DNA of 64,000 nt from Vanrija pseudolonga. Lineage: Eukaryota; Basidiomycota; Tremellomycetes; Trichosporonales; Trichosporonaceae. Under the pieces are notes generated by a model, which saw only the letters and a list, made by a program, of their open reading frames with translations, did not search any database and was not told the DNA's origin. Location: the NCBI RefSeq assembly GCF_020906515.1, contig NC_085854.1:1922001-1986000 (forward strand), in the 5' to 3' direction. Each line of letters opens with the position of its first letter. Within the stretch, counting starts at the first letter, position 1. Below, one piece after another: positions 1 to 11,264 of this stretch. The translations under genes and the position numbers were made by a program.

Positions 1-1
1 C

Positions 2-292
2 GAGCCCGCGCCGCACACCCCCGCCGACGCGCCCCCCTTCGAGCTCCTCGCCGGAACCATCAAGACCGTGTTTGGCGAGGACACGATCGTGTCCCCCACC
101 GGCATGTACGCCAACACGGACACGGCGCGTACCTGGCGCCTCACGAAGCACATCTTCAGGTTCAACCCCGCGCGTGTGACGGACGGACTCAACGTCCACA
201 CGGTCAACGAGCGCATGAAGCTCGACGGCCACCTCAGCACCATCCGCTTCTACTACAAGCTGCTCCACAACACTGCCGGGTGGACTGACTAG
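2..292 (+). CDS. M20 family carboxypeptidase S-like metallopeptidase, C-terminal end (5' partial)
   Basis: The open frame enters from the left edge (codons begin at base 2) and stops with TAG at 290-292, giving the last 96 residues. The text resembles the end of fungal vacuolar Gly-Xaa carboxypeptidase (Cps1-like, M20): a GTIKTVFG-type segment, a VSPTGMYANTDT stretch and a closing NVHTVNERMKLDGHLSTIRF block, which in the family carries C-terminal metal-site and substrate-site residues. Known family role: zinc exopeptidase that trims dipeptides, usually in the vacuole or secreted. The N-terminal catalytic part lies outside the window, so active-site completeness cannot be judged. It converges on the P450 gene, with about 150 bases between the two stops. 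Confidence 0.8.
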   Translation, partial: EPAPHTPADAPPFELLAGTIKTVFGEDTIVSPTGMYANTDTARTWRLTKHIFRFNPARVTDGLNVHTVNERMKLDGHLSTIRFYYKLLHNTAGWTD

Positions 293-443
293 GCGGAAAA
301 CGTGGCCTGGACAATTGAATAGAAAATAAAGCGGGATGAAAGTCGCTTGGGAGTTGCCGCGTGCGACTGCTCACATTGGTTCATAAACAATAACAACATA
401 CTTCTGACTGTGTACTTCGCGTTCAGGAGGCCGCGGCGGGGGG

Positions 444-2531
444 TCACGCTGAGTCATCCGAGGAGACGGGCCTGACGACAAGCGGGACGACGACACCGTC
501 CTGTCCAATAACGCGGGAGCGGAGGATACCCCTGCCGTCAGCGCCGCAGGAACTGTAAACTCACAGGACAGTCTCGGTCGAGATGGGCGGCTTGGAGGGC
601 AGCTCGGCGAACGAGAACGAGCGGACCAGAACGAACAGGATGATCTTGAACTCGGCGAGGGCGAAGCGCCAGCCGCTGAGGTGGTGTGAGCGGGCTATCC
701 CCTCCACATCGGAACCACTTACATGCAGTTGCGTGGGCCGCCGAGGAAAGTCATGAGGCTGGCGTGTCAGTGTGGCACAGCAGGCACCGTTGCGCAGCTC
801 ACTTTCCGTAGATGCCTGGGACTTGCGCCGTCGGGATAGCAGTGTTGTCGTACCGGTCGGGATTGAACACCTCGGCGTCGGGACCCCAGATGGCTGGGTC
901 GCGGTTGACGCTGTTGAGGGCTGCGGGACAGCGTCAGCGAGGGAGCCAGACGGCGCGCCACACTTCTTGTGGCACCTGCGCCTACTCACCCAGTGCCACC
1001 TCGGTCCCCTTGTTGAGCACAATCTTGTCGATGAGCGTGCCGTCGCGCCCGCGCACCGGCGTGCCTAGGGGCAGCACCGTGTCCTCGACGCACATGCGCG
1101 CGACGACAGGCACCGGCGAGTCCATGCGGAGCACCTCGCGGGTAAACTTCTCGAGGTACGGCAGTGCGTGGAGCGTGTCGACGTCGGGCTGGTCGTCGCT
1201 GATTGTCTGGAGTTCCTTACGCAGGCGCGTCTGGATGGCCGGGTTGGTCGCGAGGCGGTACAGCGCCCATGTGAGTGCGATGCCTGTGGTCTCTGAGCCT
1301 GCAAAGAGCTGCAGGCGTTAGGGCAGAGCGAAGAAAGACGGAGGGCACGTACGAAAGTGGCGATCTGCGCCTGGACCTCGTCGTGGCTCATCTTCTGCCC
1401 CGCCGTCAGAGCCGGGTCAAGGTTGGCGTGGATGAGGCGCGAGAGGAGGTCGGACGTGCCGAGATCCGTCTCCTTGTCGATGCCGATCTGCTTGACGATA
1501 CGTGTCTTGTCGTTGACAATGCCCTGCAGCGGCGTCAGTCCAGTCGGGAGGCGCACTCACGTCGCCGACGCGGTTCATCGTCGCCTTGGAGATGGCGCCG
1601 CTCTTGGTCATGGGCGTGGGCTGGGGTGTGGTGTCAGTGGGGTTCGTGCGTCCGCTGGCCACATGAGGTGCCACTGTTTTCTTCCTCCCGTCCGCCAGCG
1701 GCGCTTTGCACTCACCAGCGCATCAAAGATCGGGAACCTGTTCTGCAGCTGGCTCAGCGCCGCGCCCTTCTGCATAACCTTGAGCGCGCTGTGAAAAGCG
1801 TCCAGCAGCTCATTTTTCTTGGTCGTGAGGCTCTCAAACTCGTAGTCGAACCCAGCCTGGCCGATGACATCGAGCGTCGTGAGCTCAGTGTACACGCCGA
1901 CGTCGATCGCGCCAGCGTCCTTGGGCAGCTTCTCGCGGTCGCCGTCGGCAAGCAGTTGGCTGCTGCTCGCGCCGTCCTCGATCATGTCAGTAAACTTGTG
2001 GTGGAGCGCCAGAGCACGGTCGTAGAAGATGGGGGCCATCTCCCGCACCGCCTTGGGCGAGAAGGCAGGGTTGAGCAGGCGCCTCTGCCGGCGGTGGTCG
2101 TACCCCTCGACCGTGACGAGGCCGTCTCCGAGCATGCGGCGCAGCATGATGCTCATCGCCTGCGACTTGGGCCACTGGTCGGGGTGCTGTGTGATGTGCG
2201 AGATGGCGACCGGGTCGACAGTGTACACGCGTTTGCTGCCGAGGAAGCCGTGCACGCGGCCCGTGGCGCCGTACTTGTCCGCCCAGGCGCGGTACGCCGG
2301 CGTCGGGTGCTGCCTTTTGACGAGGTAGATGAGGTTGCCGACAAGCCAGTGGTCGCGGTCCGGGCCAGGGAGGTTGCCGTACGAGATAGCCCACTCCGAG
2401 CAGATGTACAGGTAGACGTAGAGGCTGGCGAGGAAGCCGAGGAAGCCGGCCACGCCGAGGCCGAAGAGCTGCAGCCAGGACAGGCGCGCGATGGCGCCGA
2501 GCGCGCCGCTCACGTAGGATGTCAGCGACAT
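444..2531 (-). CDS. Microsomal cytochrome P450 monooxygenase, eight exons
   Basis: Heme-thiolate monooxygenase anchored in the ER by an N-terminal hydrophobic segment (about residues 15-45), followed by the proline hinge LPGP. Exons on the minus strand: 2531-1716, 1620-1561, 1523-1353, 1308-990, 920-803, 758-723, 675-565 and 531-444, total 1719 nt, 572 residues, normal for the family. Visible motifs: HRRQRRLLNPAF (helix C region), I-helix AGSETT near residue 352, K-helix EVLR (ExxR), FNPDRY, and the heme loop FLGGPRNCIGWRF with Cys506. The heme loop is split by an intron right after the Cys codon, and the last 88-nt exon comes after a 33-nt intron, so a plain ORF misses the real C terminus (ending SSDDSA). 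Substrate unknown. It is divergent from an MFS transporter, which may hint at joint handling of a small molecule (inference). Confidence 0.9.
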
Positions 2532-3653
2532 GGTAGGAAGTTGACGGGTGGAGGGAACGTGTGTTCGGCGCGCGTGCGGCGTGAGATATATACCGTGGAC
2601 GAGAAGCGACTATGGGTGGTGCGGGGAATGGGCAGTTGCCCCGCGTGACGTCGAGCCGTTCGCGCCGTTGCCGCCGCCACTGCTCACTCACTTTCCGGCA
2701 ACTTGGGTGTAGTGCCTAGCCGATAACAAGCAAGCGTCGTCTGCCAAGCAAGCCAACCACAAACAGGCCATTGCGACGCGCGCAGGCAGACGCCAGCAGC
2801 GGGCAAGCTGCAAGCACACCGACCCAGCACCCACCCCCGCATGCTTGGCACTTCTCGAACAGACAGTACCCCATGCACCCCGCCTCACCTCACCCCACCC
2901 TCTCCAGCTGACCTCCCCCACCCAGCACAGACCACTTCCGCGGATTTGTGTCGGCTTCTCCGGTTCTTCGCTCGGTTCTCGCTGCCTTCAACCTCGCTCC
3001 GTCCACTGCCCCACGCGCCCACGCACGCTTGCTCACCGAATGCCGCGCGCCGCGCGCCGCCTCCCTGCATACATGCACGCCCATGCATGCCTGCCCCGCA
3101 CCCACGCACAGATGGTAGTTGCTGACGCTCAGACCGCTGATGTCATGGATCGGCGGCCTGGTGGCCGCCTGATGCTTGGGTGGTTCCTGCTTGCTCTTAG
3201 CCCTATTTACTGGAACCGAATCGCAATCTGATGTTCCGCATCCACCCCTCCCACTGTCACTGTCATGCAGAAACCAAAAATCTCGCCGCGCGCGCCTGAA
3301 TGTGCGTCGTCGTGCTCGTGCTCTGCACATTCTGTGTGTCACCCACATACAGCTGCTGTGGGCGTATCGCGCGCGTCGCTTGCGGCCGCTTGGCAGCGGT
3401 TGCGTGATTTAGAGTCATTTTGGGCGGCGACAGCCTCGAGCCTCCACCATCGCTGTCCACCACTACGGCGAGTAATGGACCAATACGACCGTCGACATCA
3501 TCGTGACCATGAGCAAACATTGCTACTGATGAGGAATAAGCAGTTGTTCACCGCAGTTCATTAGCTCGACGACGACGGCAACGAAAGAGACGGCGACGTT
3601 GACGGCGACATCTCATTCCCCCCTTCACACGTTCGTTATCCAACTACAACAAC
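2532..3653. other. Divergent promoter region between P450 and MFS transporter
   Basis: This 1.1 kb stretch separates two start codons facing away from each other. It holds C-rich and CACCC-rich runs (about 2875-2930) but no reading frame with a credible start or splice pattern. Any shared regulator binding here could drive both genes. Confidence 0.6.
2586..2592 (-). promoter_or_regulatory. Possible TATA box of the P450 gene
   Basis: On the minus strand the bases read TATATAT, about 55-60 bases upstream of the P450 start codon. Position and sequence fit a core-promoter TATA element with a short leader. No transcript start is visible from sequence alone. Confidence 0.35.
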
Positions 3654-6598
3654 ATGACGGGGACACCCGCTCCTCCAGAAACAGGCGAAGGCGTCGACGA
3701 GTTCGCGCAGGTGCTCGACACGGGGCTGCGCGCGGCGCTGCATGCCGCGAGCACCCCAGCATCACGGAGCAACACACCGCAGGGCCAAGGCCGCACTTCC
3801 AGCGTTATCGGCAGCAGCCGCCGCCATGCGACGCCGCGCGGTGCGACCGGCCGCTCAGTCTCGACCGTGCGGCGACACCTCGAGGTCGAGCTTATCCAGC
3901 TCCACCCGCAGCAGGGGCTGTACGTGCCCTCGGGCGACCCGCTGTCCCTCCTCGGCGTGGAGGACGGCCTGGCGGAGAGAGCCCAGATCGACCGGTACGC
4001 GACCCCGACGGTGAGCCCTATCGTCAGTGTGCGGAGCACGCCTGTACCGAGCCGCGCTGGTTCGCGCGCGGGCTCGCCCGCTACAGGGTTCCGGTCCAGC
4101 TCGACCCGGCGGACCAGCTCGCCAGCCTTCGTGCCCCCCAGCCCGAGGGTACACTTCACTGCTCCCCGTCCCAGCCCGCTCGCGCAGGTCGGCGAGGACG
4201 AGGAGAGCGACGGCGATGAGGATGACGACGGCAAAGTGACAGTCGAGTACATCAACGGCGCGACGCCCGACGATCTCGCCAGCATTGCGAGCCTGCCTGA
4301 CGGCGTGGACTTTGACAACCTCTCCGCGGGGAGCTTTGCGCGGCGGAAAGCATGGCGCAGACCGGACGCACGCTGGATCCTCTTCTTCGGAATCGGCGCG
4401 ACCCTCAACCTCGGCATCACGAGCAGCTCCCGCGCAGAGCTGTACCTCGACTTTGCGTGTCTGGCCCACCCGCCGCAAACGACAAGCGACGGTGTGAGTG
4501 GACACGGGTTCGGGCTGCAGGGGTACGGCGTGAGCGGGCTCGGCGACCTCGGCGACTGGGAGTACGCAGGAGTCTCGAACGCGAGTGCAGTCACGACACA
4601 TCACGCCACGACGCCCGTCGAGCCCTCGCCCACTCTGCCAGGCGAGCGTGTCCTCTCCCCTGGTGAGAAGTGGTTCATCGACGCCCAGAAGGACATTTAC
4701 CAGTGGAAGAACCGCAAGAAGACAGCGCCGGCGCCTACACCAGAGCCGTCACAGCCGGCAGATCCGACACCGGACGTCCCGTCTGGTGGAGACGACCGCG
4801 ACATCCCCACACCGCCCGACCCCAACCTCCCCCCAGACCTTCCCCCGCCGTTCCCGCACATAGACCCAGCAGCATGCAAGCGCGACCCCGGCGTCCAGCG
4901 CGCAGGCGCCCACCTCGTGATGCTGCTGACCGTGTCGACCGGCCTGCTCTCGGCGCTCACGACAGGGCTGTGGGCGAGCGTGAGCGACCGTATTGGCCGG
5001 CGCAAGGTCCAGTCCGTGGTCCAGTTCGGCATGTTCCTCAACGACGTGTCGCTGTTCACCATCGCCAGCTTCCCGCACCTCATCACGCACAGCTACTACC
5101 TGCTGCTGCTCGGCCCGATCCTCGACGGCATCCTGGGCGGATACTCGACCGCCACGGCGACGATGTACGCTTACATCTCTGACGTGACGCCCGACGGCAG
5201 CCGCGCGTCCGAGTTTGGCTGGCTCGCGACGTCCCTAACGGCGGGGTCGACGATCGGGCCGGTGCTCGGCTCGACGCTCATCAGCACAACAGGCAACATG
5301 TAAGTGGCGCGCAGCCTTAACCACTAACGCCCCGCGCGCAGCCTCTCGCCATTCCACTTCTCCATAGTGTGCCAGTTCATCCTCACCATCCTGATCCGCT
5401 TCTTGCTGCCCGAGAGCCTGAGCCGCGAGGCGCGCAGCCACCTGCGCAAGCGCGCCAACGCGAGCCACAAGGCTGCGTCGGAGCGCGAGGCGGCCGAGCG
5501 GGCATGGGAGGACGCCGACGACCTGGACTCAAGCGACGACGGCTCGGCGTGGTCCCGCGTCTCGAGCGTGCGCGGGCGGACGAAACGGCGCCTGCAGGGC
5601 AACCTGCGCCGGTTCGCGCGCAAACTCTTCGCGCCGCTCGCGTCGCTTGGCGTGTTCCTCCCCCAGCGCGTCGACGGCAAGGTCGCCCACTCGCGCCAGG
5701 CGTGGAGCATGACGTATATCGGCGTCCTCATCTTCCTCAACAGCATCACGATGGGCGTCGTCCCCTTCAAGCTCCAGTACGCGCTCTTCGCGTTCCAGTG
5801 GGGCCCGAGCATTGTCGGCCCGTACCTGAGCTTCATCTCGCTCTGTCGAGTCATCACGCTCGTCGTCCTACTACCAAGTAAGTGCCACTGGCGTGCGCAG
5901 CCACTGACGGACCCCCAGTCGCGCTCCGCTACGCGAGATGGCACATTGCCGAGCGCGAGCGCCGGCGCGTAGCCGCCACGGTGCCTACCGTGCCGACGGA
6001 GCGCACGCCGCTGCTGGCGAACATGATCCCGGGGACCGCGGCGTTCGACGACGAGATCGACATCGAGGAGGCCATATTCGGGACGTACACCCGCCGGCCG
6101 GACCCCACCCCTCCCCCAGCCCCGCCGCCCCCGCCCCCGCCACCCCCAGCAGAGCCCAAGGAGAACAGCACGCGCTCGCCGGAGATAGACTACTGGCTCC
6201 TCCGCGCAGGCATGCTCGCCGAACTGGTAGGTTACAGCACGCTCTCGACCGACGTGCCGCCCCTCCAGAGCCGGTTTGTATCGGGTACGGCGTTCATCAC
6301 CCTCGGTAGTGCGGGCATCGCGAGCGCCAACTCGCTCGCGCTCAACTTCCTCCCCAACAAGGCCGAGACGGGGCGCCTGTTTGGCGCCATTGCCGTCGTG
6401 CACGCCGTCTCGGGCGCGCTCATCTCCCCCATCATCTTCAGCAAGCTCTTCGGCGCGACGCTGCGCTTCTACGCCCCGGCCGTGTTCGCGCTCACGGCTG
6501 TCGCCCTCGTGCTCGGGCAGATTGTCGCCGCGTTCATCCCGTCCAAGCCTGAGAAGAAGCCCGTCGACGCTGAGGAGAGCGGGGGTGCTAGATCGTAG
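3654..6598 (+). CDS. Major facilitator superfamily (DHA1/TetA-like) transporter with long cytosolic insertions
   Basis: Three exons (3654-5299, 5342-5877, 5919-6598) give 953 residues, well above the 400-600 usual for MFS carriers. A low-complexity N-terminal region of about 230 residues precedes TM1 (WILFFGIGATLNLGI). The loop after TM2 carries the MFS signature GLWASVSDRIGRRK at about residue 440. Helices then follow through LILPFL-type segments, an acidic/Ser-rich central loop, a proline tract of roughly ten residues near base 6120, and the C-terminal helix set. Family knowledge: proton-driven export of drugs or small molecules at the plasma or vacuolar membrane. It starts divergently from the P450. 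The extra length lies in soluble loops, so regulation by phosphorylation is possible (inference). Substrate not predictable. Confidence 0.85.
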
Positions 6599-6695
6599 AA
6601 TATTAATGAGATATGACCATTGCATGATCCGTTCCGTCTACTTCTGCTCTACTGTTGTCTGGCGGCAACCAGCACTGGGCTGCCCTCGATGCCGC

Positions 6696-8187
6696 TTACT
6701 TCGTCTTGAACCCCGCCACCTCGAGCACCGTCGCAAACGTCACCTTTGCGATGCTCGCAATCTGGTCAAAGTCGTAGCCCTCGCGGTCGGCGAGGTCGCC
6801 CGAGTTGTGGTACATGGGGTCTGCGATCCAGCCGTTACGCTCAAACACCTGCGTGGCGGGGAAGCCGTACGAGATGAAGCTCTGGTGGTCGGAGCAGCAT
6901 GCCTCTGTGCGGCCGACGACCAGCTCGGGGGCGTACAGTGCGCTGACGTTGGCGACGAGCCAGCCGGCCTCGGGCAGCTCGATCGTCGCCGGCAGGCCGA
7001 GCTGCAGCGGCTCGCCGGGGACGCGGTACGCGAGCATGTCTGCCTGGATCTGGAGCACGACGGTCGCGTTCTCGGATGCAAGGTGCTTGGCCCAGTAATG
7101 CGAGCCCCACAGGCCCTGCTCCTCGCCCGAGAAGAACGCGAGCGTCACCTTCTTGTCGAACGTGATGTTGTGCGCGGCGATACCCGCAGCAACAGCCAGC
7201 ACGTGCGACGTGCCGCTGCCGTCGTCGTCGGCGCCAGGCGCGCGCGTAGACCCAAACGAGCCGCGTGAGTCGTAGTGACCCGAGAGGATGACCCGCTCGC
7301 TAGAGTCGGAGGGGTACGTGCAGAGCACGTCGGGGGAGAAGCCCTCAAGGTAGGGGAAGTACTCGCAGTCGGCGCCAGTGGCCTCGACCTTCTCTGCGGC
7401 GGGTGTCAGCGCTGTTCCACTCCCAAGGCAACGCAGCGCACCGCGACCCACCCTTGATCCACTTGGCAGCGACGCGCGCGCCCTCGGTAAAGCTATGCCT
7501 GGAGACGATACCGCTCGGCGCCTCGCCCGTGAGCCAGCGCACGTCGCGGCGGATCGCGTCCGCGTCAATCGTGTTGACGACGGTCGCGATGTCGGGCCGG
7601 AAGCGCAGGTGGCGGGTCACGTTGGCGAGGTGCTCGGCATAGTGGGCGGGCACGTCCCATCCCAGTGCGACGGGGCTCGGGGCGACGCCGACGGGGACGT
7701 AGTGCGGGGGCAGGAGCGTGTCCAGCACTGGCAGCGCGGCGCGGGGGACGGAGAGGAAGAGCGCGCTGTCGGACGCGTGCAGGAGCGAGAGGGACGCCGA
7801 GGAGGCCGGCGCGGAGAACACCTTCTGGGTACCGTCCTCGGCCGCCAGGAGAGCCGGCAGGAATTTGCGGCCCGCGGACTGGATCTGCGCGAACACGCCT
7901 TCGGCGGAGAACGGCGCGGCGCCCTCGACGCCCGCGCGGCCGACCCAGACGACGACCTCGTCCTCGAGCGTGGGCACGAGCGAGCCCGCGCTCAAAAGGC
8001 CAGCAGACTCGGCGACGCACGCGTCGGACGCGAGGAAGACGTGCTCGGCGCCATACTTGCCGTGGTACGCGGCGGCGAGGCACGGCGCGAGGGACGGCGT
8101 CGGCGCGCTCGGCGTGATTAGCAGCGTTGGCGACGCGGCCGCGCCGAGCGCTAGTAGGACTGGGAGGAGGGCGGCGAGCGGGGCCAT
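6696..8187 (-). CDS. Secreted M28 family zinc aminopeptidase (peptide hydrolase)
   Basis: Two exons (8187-7452, 7393-6696) encode 477 residues. I chose the ATG at 8187 because it starts a clear signal peptide (MAPLAALLPVLLALGAAAS); the open frame extends 31 codons further upstream to 8280 without a hydrophobic core. The M28 two-zinc ligand set is complete: His285 in SGHYDSRG, the Asp pair in GADDDGSG near 301-302, Glu336-Glu337 in SGEEQG, Asp in QADML and His in YHNSGD. Role: removal of N-terminal residues from peptides outside the cell or in the vacuole. The intron has a GTGGGT donor and CTGAC branch point. It ends 97 bases from the convergent MFS gene. Confidence 0.9.
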
Positions 8188-8635
8188 CGTGGTGGTGTGG
8201 ATGGAATGAGATGATGAAGAGGAGACGGACAAGGCCGTGTGGACGCGTGAGTGCTGCCAGCTGCCAGGGTATGACGCCATGCGGGACGTCGGCTGATTTG
8301 TGGCAGTTGGATGAGAGGCACAATCTCACGCGGTACTCACGCACGCCGCCCACGCACCCAGTCACCTACACTGGGCGTGCCCACCGCTCCCCCGCGCATA
8401 CTAGCAACCCCACCGCCGCTGCAGCCTCGGCGTCGGCGATGCGACCTCGCTGACCACGACCCCCTGCCCCCTCGGATCCGACATCACGCCACCGTCACGC
8501 CAGTCGCCGAAGGTCCACCGCTAGCCAGCCACGTCACTCACTGCGCCGCAAAACTATTATGGAGCAAAGTTGAGCTGCTCTCGCCCCGCGCCGACCGTAT
8601 CACGGTCGACGCGCTATGCATCTATCTCTCTCTGT
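8188..8635. other. Spacer between MTA phosphorylase stop and M28 peptidase start
   Basis: Both neighbours are on the minus strand, so this 448-base stretch should hold the 3' end of the MTAP transcript and the promoter and leader of the peptidase. I see no further gene in it. Confidence 0.5.
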
Positions 8636-9884
8636 CTACTCAAAGTACGGCAGGATGAACGAGTACTTCTTCTTGGCCTCGGCCGACTGGCTCTCGGCAC
8701 GCGTGATGCACGCGAAGCGCATCGAGCCCTTGATCTCGTCGAGCTCGCCCGACGCGACGTGGAGCGCGACCTCCTCGAGAATGCCGGCGGCGACGGCGCG
8801 CGAGTTGCCCGCGTTGGTGTGCAGCGTCTTGACGACCTCCTCGACGGTCACGGGGGCCTCTCCGACGCGCCACGCGTCGTAGTCGGTAGCCGTGCAGATG
8901 AGGGTGTAGCTGGGCGGGTGTTAGTTCGCCTGACTTTTGAGGAAATAGCGCCGACATACTCAATCTCGGCCTCGCGAGCAAGCTTGGCCTCGGGAATCAC
9001 CGACATGTTGATGATGTCGCCGCCCCACTGGCGGTACATGAGCGACTCGGCGCGGGTGGAGAAGGCAGGGCCTGGGGGTTGTGTGAGCGTTATTCAGCGG
9101 GTCGGGCATCGGGGGCGGCGGGGGGCGTGCGCAATGTGGCTGAGCTAGGCTATAGGTGTGCCACGTTCGCGCTGGTTGACGAGCGCAGCCAACCGTCCAC
9201 TGCCTCCTCGCTGGCCCCCTCGTCGCTCGCGGCCACTCACCCTCCATGCAGACAACCGTCTTGCCAGTGTGGACCTTGACGCCCGAGTTGGCAAGGATGT
9301 CAGCCACGCGCGGCGCGACAAACTTGTTGAGCTTGTTGGAGAACGGGTCGCCAAACATGGAGTGCACGACGACGCCGTCGCCGCGGAAGAAGGTGTCGGC
9401 GCGGATACCCTTTGTGCGGTCGATGATCTGGTCGGGGATGACAAAGTGGCCCGGGGCGATCTCCTCGCGGAGCGAGCCAACGGCCGAGAAGGCCACGATG
9501 GCCTGCACGCCGAGGTGCTTGAGCGCGGCGATGTTGGCGCGGCCGTTGACCTCGGTCGGCGTGATGGTGTGGTGCGCGCCGTGGCGCGAGATGAACGCGA
9601 TCTCGGTGCCGTTGGGCAGCGTCGAGATGGAGATGGGGGAGGAGGGCTTGCCCCAGGGCTAGGGGGTTAGCTGGGTCTGCAGAAGAAGCTCACAGTGTCG
9701 ACCTCGACGGAGCGGCTGTTGACGTCAGCACTGTCCCCACACACACACACGCGGCACTTACATAAACTTGAGGTTGTCCAGGTGGTACAGGCCCGAGCCG
9801 CCAATGACGCCGATAAGAACTGGCGTCTGTCAGCAATGCTGCTGATGGCGCCGCCGCCGCCTACGCACCCTTGCTCTCTGCCAT
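8636..9884 (-). CDS. MEU1: S-methyl-5'-thioadenosine phosphorylase (methionine salvage)
   Basis: Cleaves methylthioadenosine with phosphate to adenine and methylthioribose-1-phosphate, the entry step of methionine salvage. Six exons (9884-9869, 9819-9762, 9715-9694, 9658-9241, 9071-8960, 8909-8636) give 299 residues, the normal family length. Motifs in order: phosphate loop [23 protein letters not shown], the [22 protein letters not shown] block, and [16 protein letters not shown] with WGGDIINMS, all diagnostic of MTAP over other purine phosphorylases. The first and third exons are micro-exons of 16 and 22 nt. Intron 4 is long for this genome (169 nt) and intron 2 carries a short (CA)n run. 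It lies divergent to the small membrane-protein gene. Confidence 0.95.
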
Positions 9885-10874
9885 TTTGAATGTGCTTGTT
9901 GCGATGCGAGATAGCATGCAGATTGTTCATAAACGTGGTCACCGCGGCGCGCACCTGGTCTCAAAGAAAGCGATGGTGACATCTCGATTTTTTAGTTCCG
10001 TTGGTGTGGGGCTCCAGCTTTGTTTTCTAATCACCGTCGGGGAGTCGGGCATTACAAAAGTAGATTAGGACGAGGGTGATTAGGAATTCATCCACACGGG
10101 GTTTGCGGGACTCAAAAGCCTAAGCCTCGGTTTACCGCGTTCATCCGCCACTGTCCTGTCGCGCCAGCCCAGCGGCGGCGCGCCGCCGCCACCTCGCCGC
10201 GTCCCTGCATGAGATCTCTGTCGTTTGTGTCGTCTGCGTGCGTGCTCGGATGCATCGCGCGATGCGCGCGTGCGCACAGGTCAGGTGGGGGCCAAGTCGG
10301 ACAATAGCTGCTGCAGTGCGCCAGCGCCAGCGCCAGCGCCAGGTGGGCGGGGGCGTGGGCTTGCCCTGCCCTGCATATGTGCATAGGGGTGAGTGAGTGT
10401 ATGCTCGTGTGGCCAAGTCGAGGGCGAGTGAGTGTGCAGTGGTTGTACACATCGTATATTCATTCGACGTCGTGCACCGCATCGTGGGCCTCATGGGCTG
10501 CTGCCTCGCTTGTGCCTGCCTCTGGTGTTTAACGCAACAACAATTACCCCGCCAGGAGATTGATCCTCCTCGGTCCCGCCAACTGCGGATGTGAGCGTCA
10601 GGGCAAAGCTATCCCATCCGCGGCTGGTGGCCCAGCCTGGCCTTGCCGTCTCCTGCAGGCAGGCAGTGGCTAGCAGCTCTCGACCTCTCGCCCGACCAAG
10701 CACGCAACACAGACGCCGGCATGAATCTCTTGGCAGCGCCAGAGTGGGCTATACTCGTTACAGGTGGTGGGTGATCGGCAGGACGTACTTAACTAGCGGG
10801 GGTTGGGGGTGGGGGTGGTTGCACGTTTTACTCTCTCTGCCTTGCATTGCTTGTGTTACTCTACCTCCCCCACC
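9885..10874. other. Divergent promoter between MTAP and small membrane protein
   Basis: This 990-base region separates two outward-facing starts. Apart from the G-rich tract near its right end (listed separately) and a short CCAGCG-type repeat near 10318-10345, I see no gene or RNA in it. Confidence 0.5.
10798..10818 (+). other. Potential G-quadruplex in the leader of the 10875 gene
   Basis: Three runs of five G and a GG pair follow each other with one- or two-base loops, 57 to 77 bases ahead of the start codon and on the coding strand. If transcribed, it could form an RNA quadruplex in the 5' leader. Seen in sequence; function is inference. Confidence 0.4.
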
Positions 10875-11264
10875 ATGGCGCCCATCGCAGCACTCCCAGA
10901 ACTAGCCTTCTGCGCGGCCCAGCTCGAGCGTACGCGAATCACCGACCTCCTCATCCTGTGCTGTGCGTTCTCCCATCCTCCTCCCCTGCCCTCCTCCCCG
11001 CGCCAGCTAACCCACCCCGCAGTCGGCATCGGCATCGGCGTCCTCTTCTTCGCGATCGCGCACGACGTCTTCGTGTCCCACGGCGGCGTGTGCCGCGGCG
11101 CCTCCCGCCGCTGCCAGCACTCGCACGCACACCGCTCCGCGCTGCCCGTAGCGTTCTTCGTGCCCGACAGCAGCGACGCCGACTCGGAGGACAGCGAGGC
11201 CGAGGTGGCGCCCCGGAGGCCATACACCCGCCGCGTGCGGCGCGTGCGCGCCGAGAAGAGCTAG
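10875..11264 (+). CDS. Small single-pass membrane protein, unknown
   Basis: Two exons (10875-10962, 11023-11264) encode 109 residues. The intron has a GTGCGT donor, GCTAAC branch point and CGCAG acceptor. Removing it joins ITDLLILC to FGIGIGVLFFAIAHDVF and makes one continuous transmembrane helix of about 22 residues, which supports the splice. After the helix come a Cys/His/Arg-rich stretch and an acidic patch (DSSDADSEDSEAE), then a basic tail ending RVRRVRAEKS. I do not recognise a family. The start has a good context (CCACCATGG). The stop codon TAG is the first unit of a CTAG tetranucleotide repeat. Confidence 0.6.
   Translation: MAPIAALPELAFCAAQLERTRITDLLILCCAFSHPPPLPSSPRQLTHPAVGIGIGVLFFAIAHDVFVSHGGVCRGASRRCQHSHAHRSALPVAFFVPDSSDADSEDSEAEVAPRRPYTRRVRRVRAEKS

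Noticed and set aside
1275-2648. 457-codon plus-strand frame
   Set aside because: It is antisense to P450 exons and has no family resemblance; GC-rich codon bias opens long shadow frames.
5324-6625. 433-codon minus-strand frame
   Set aside because: Antisense to the MFS transporter; Arg/Glu-rich shadow without motifs.
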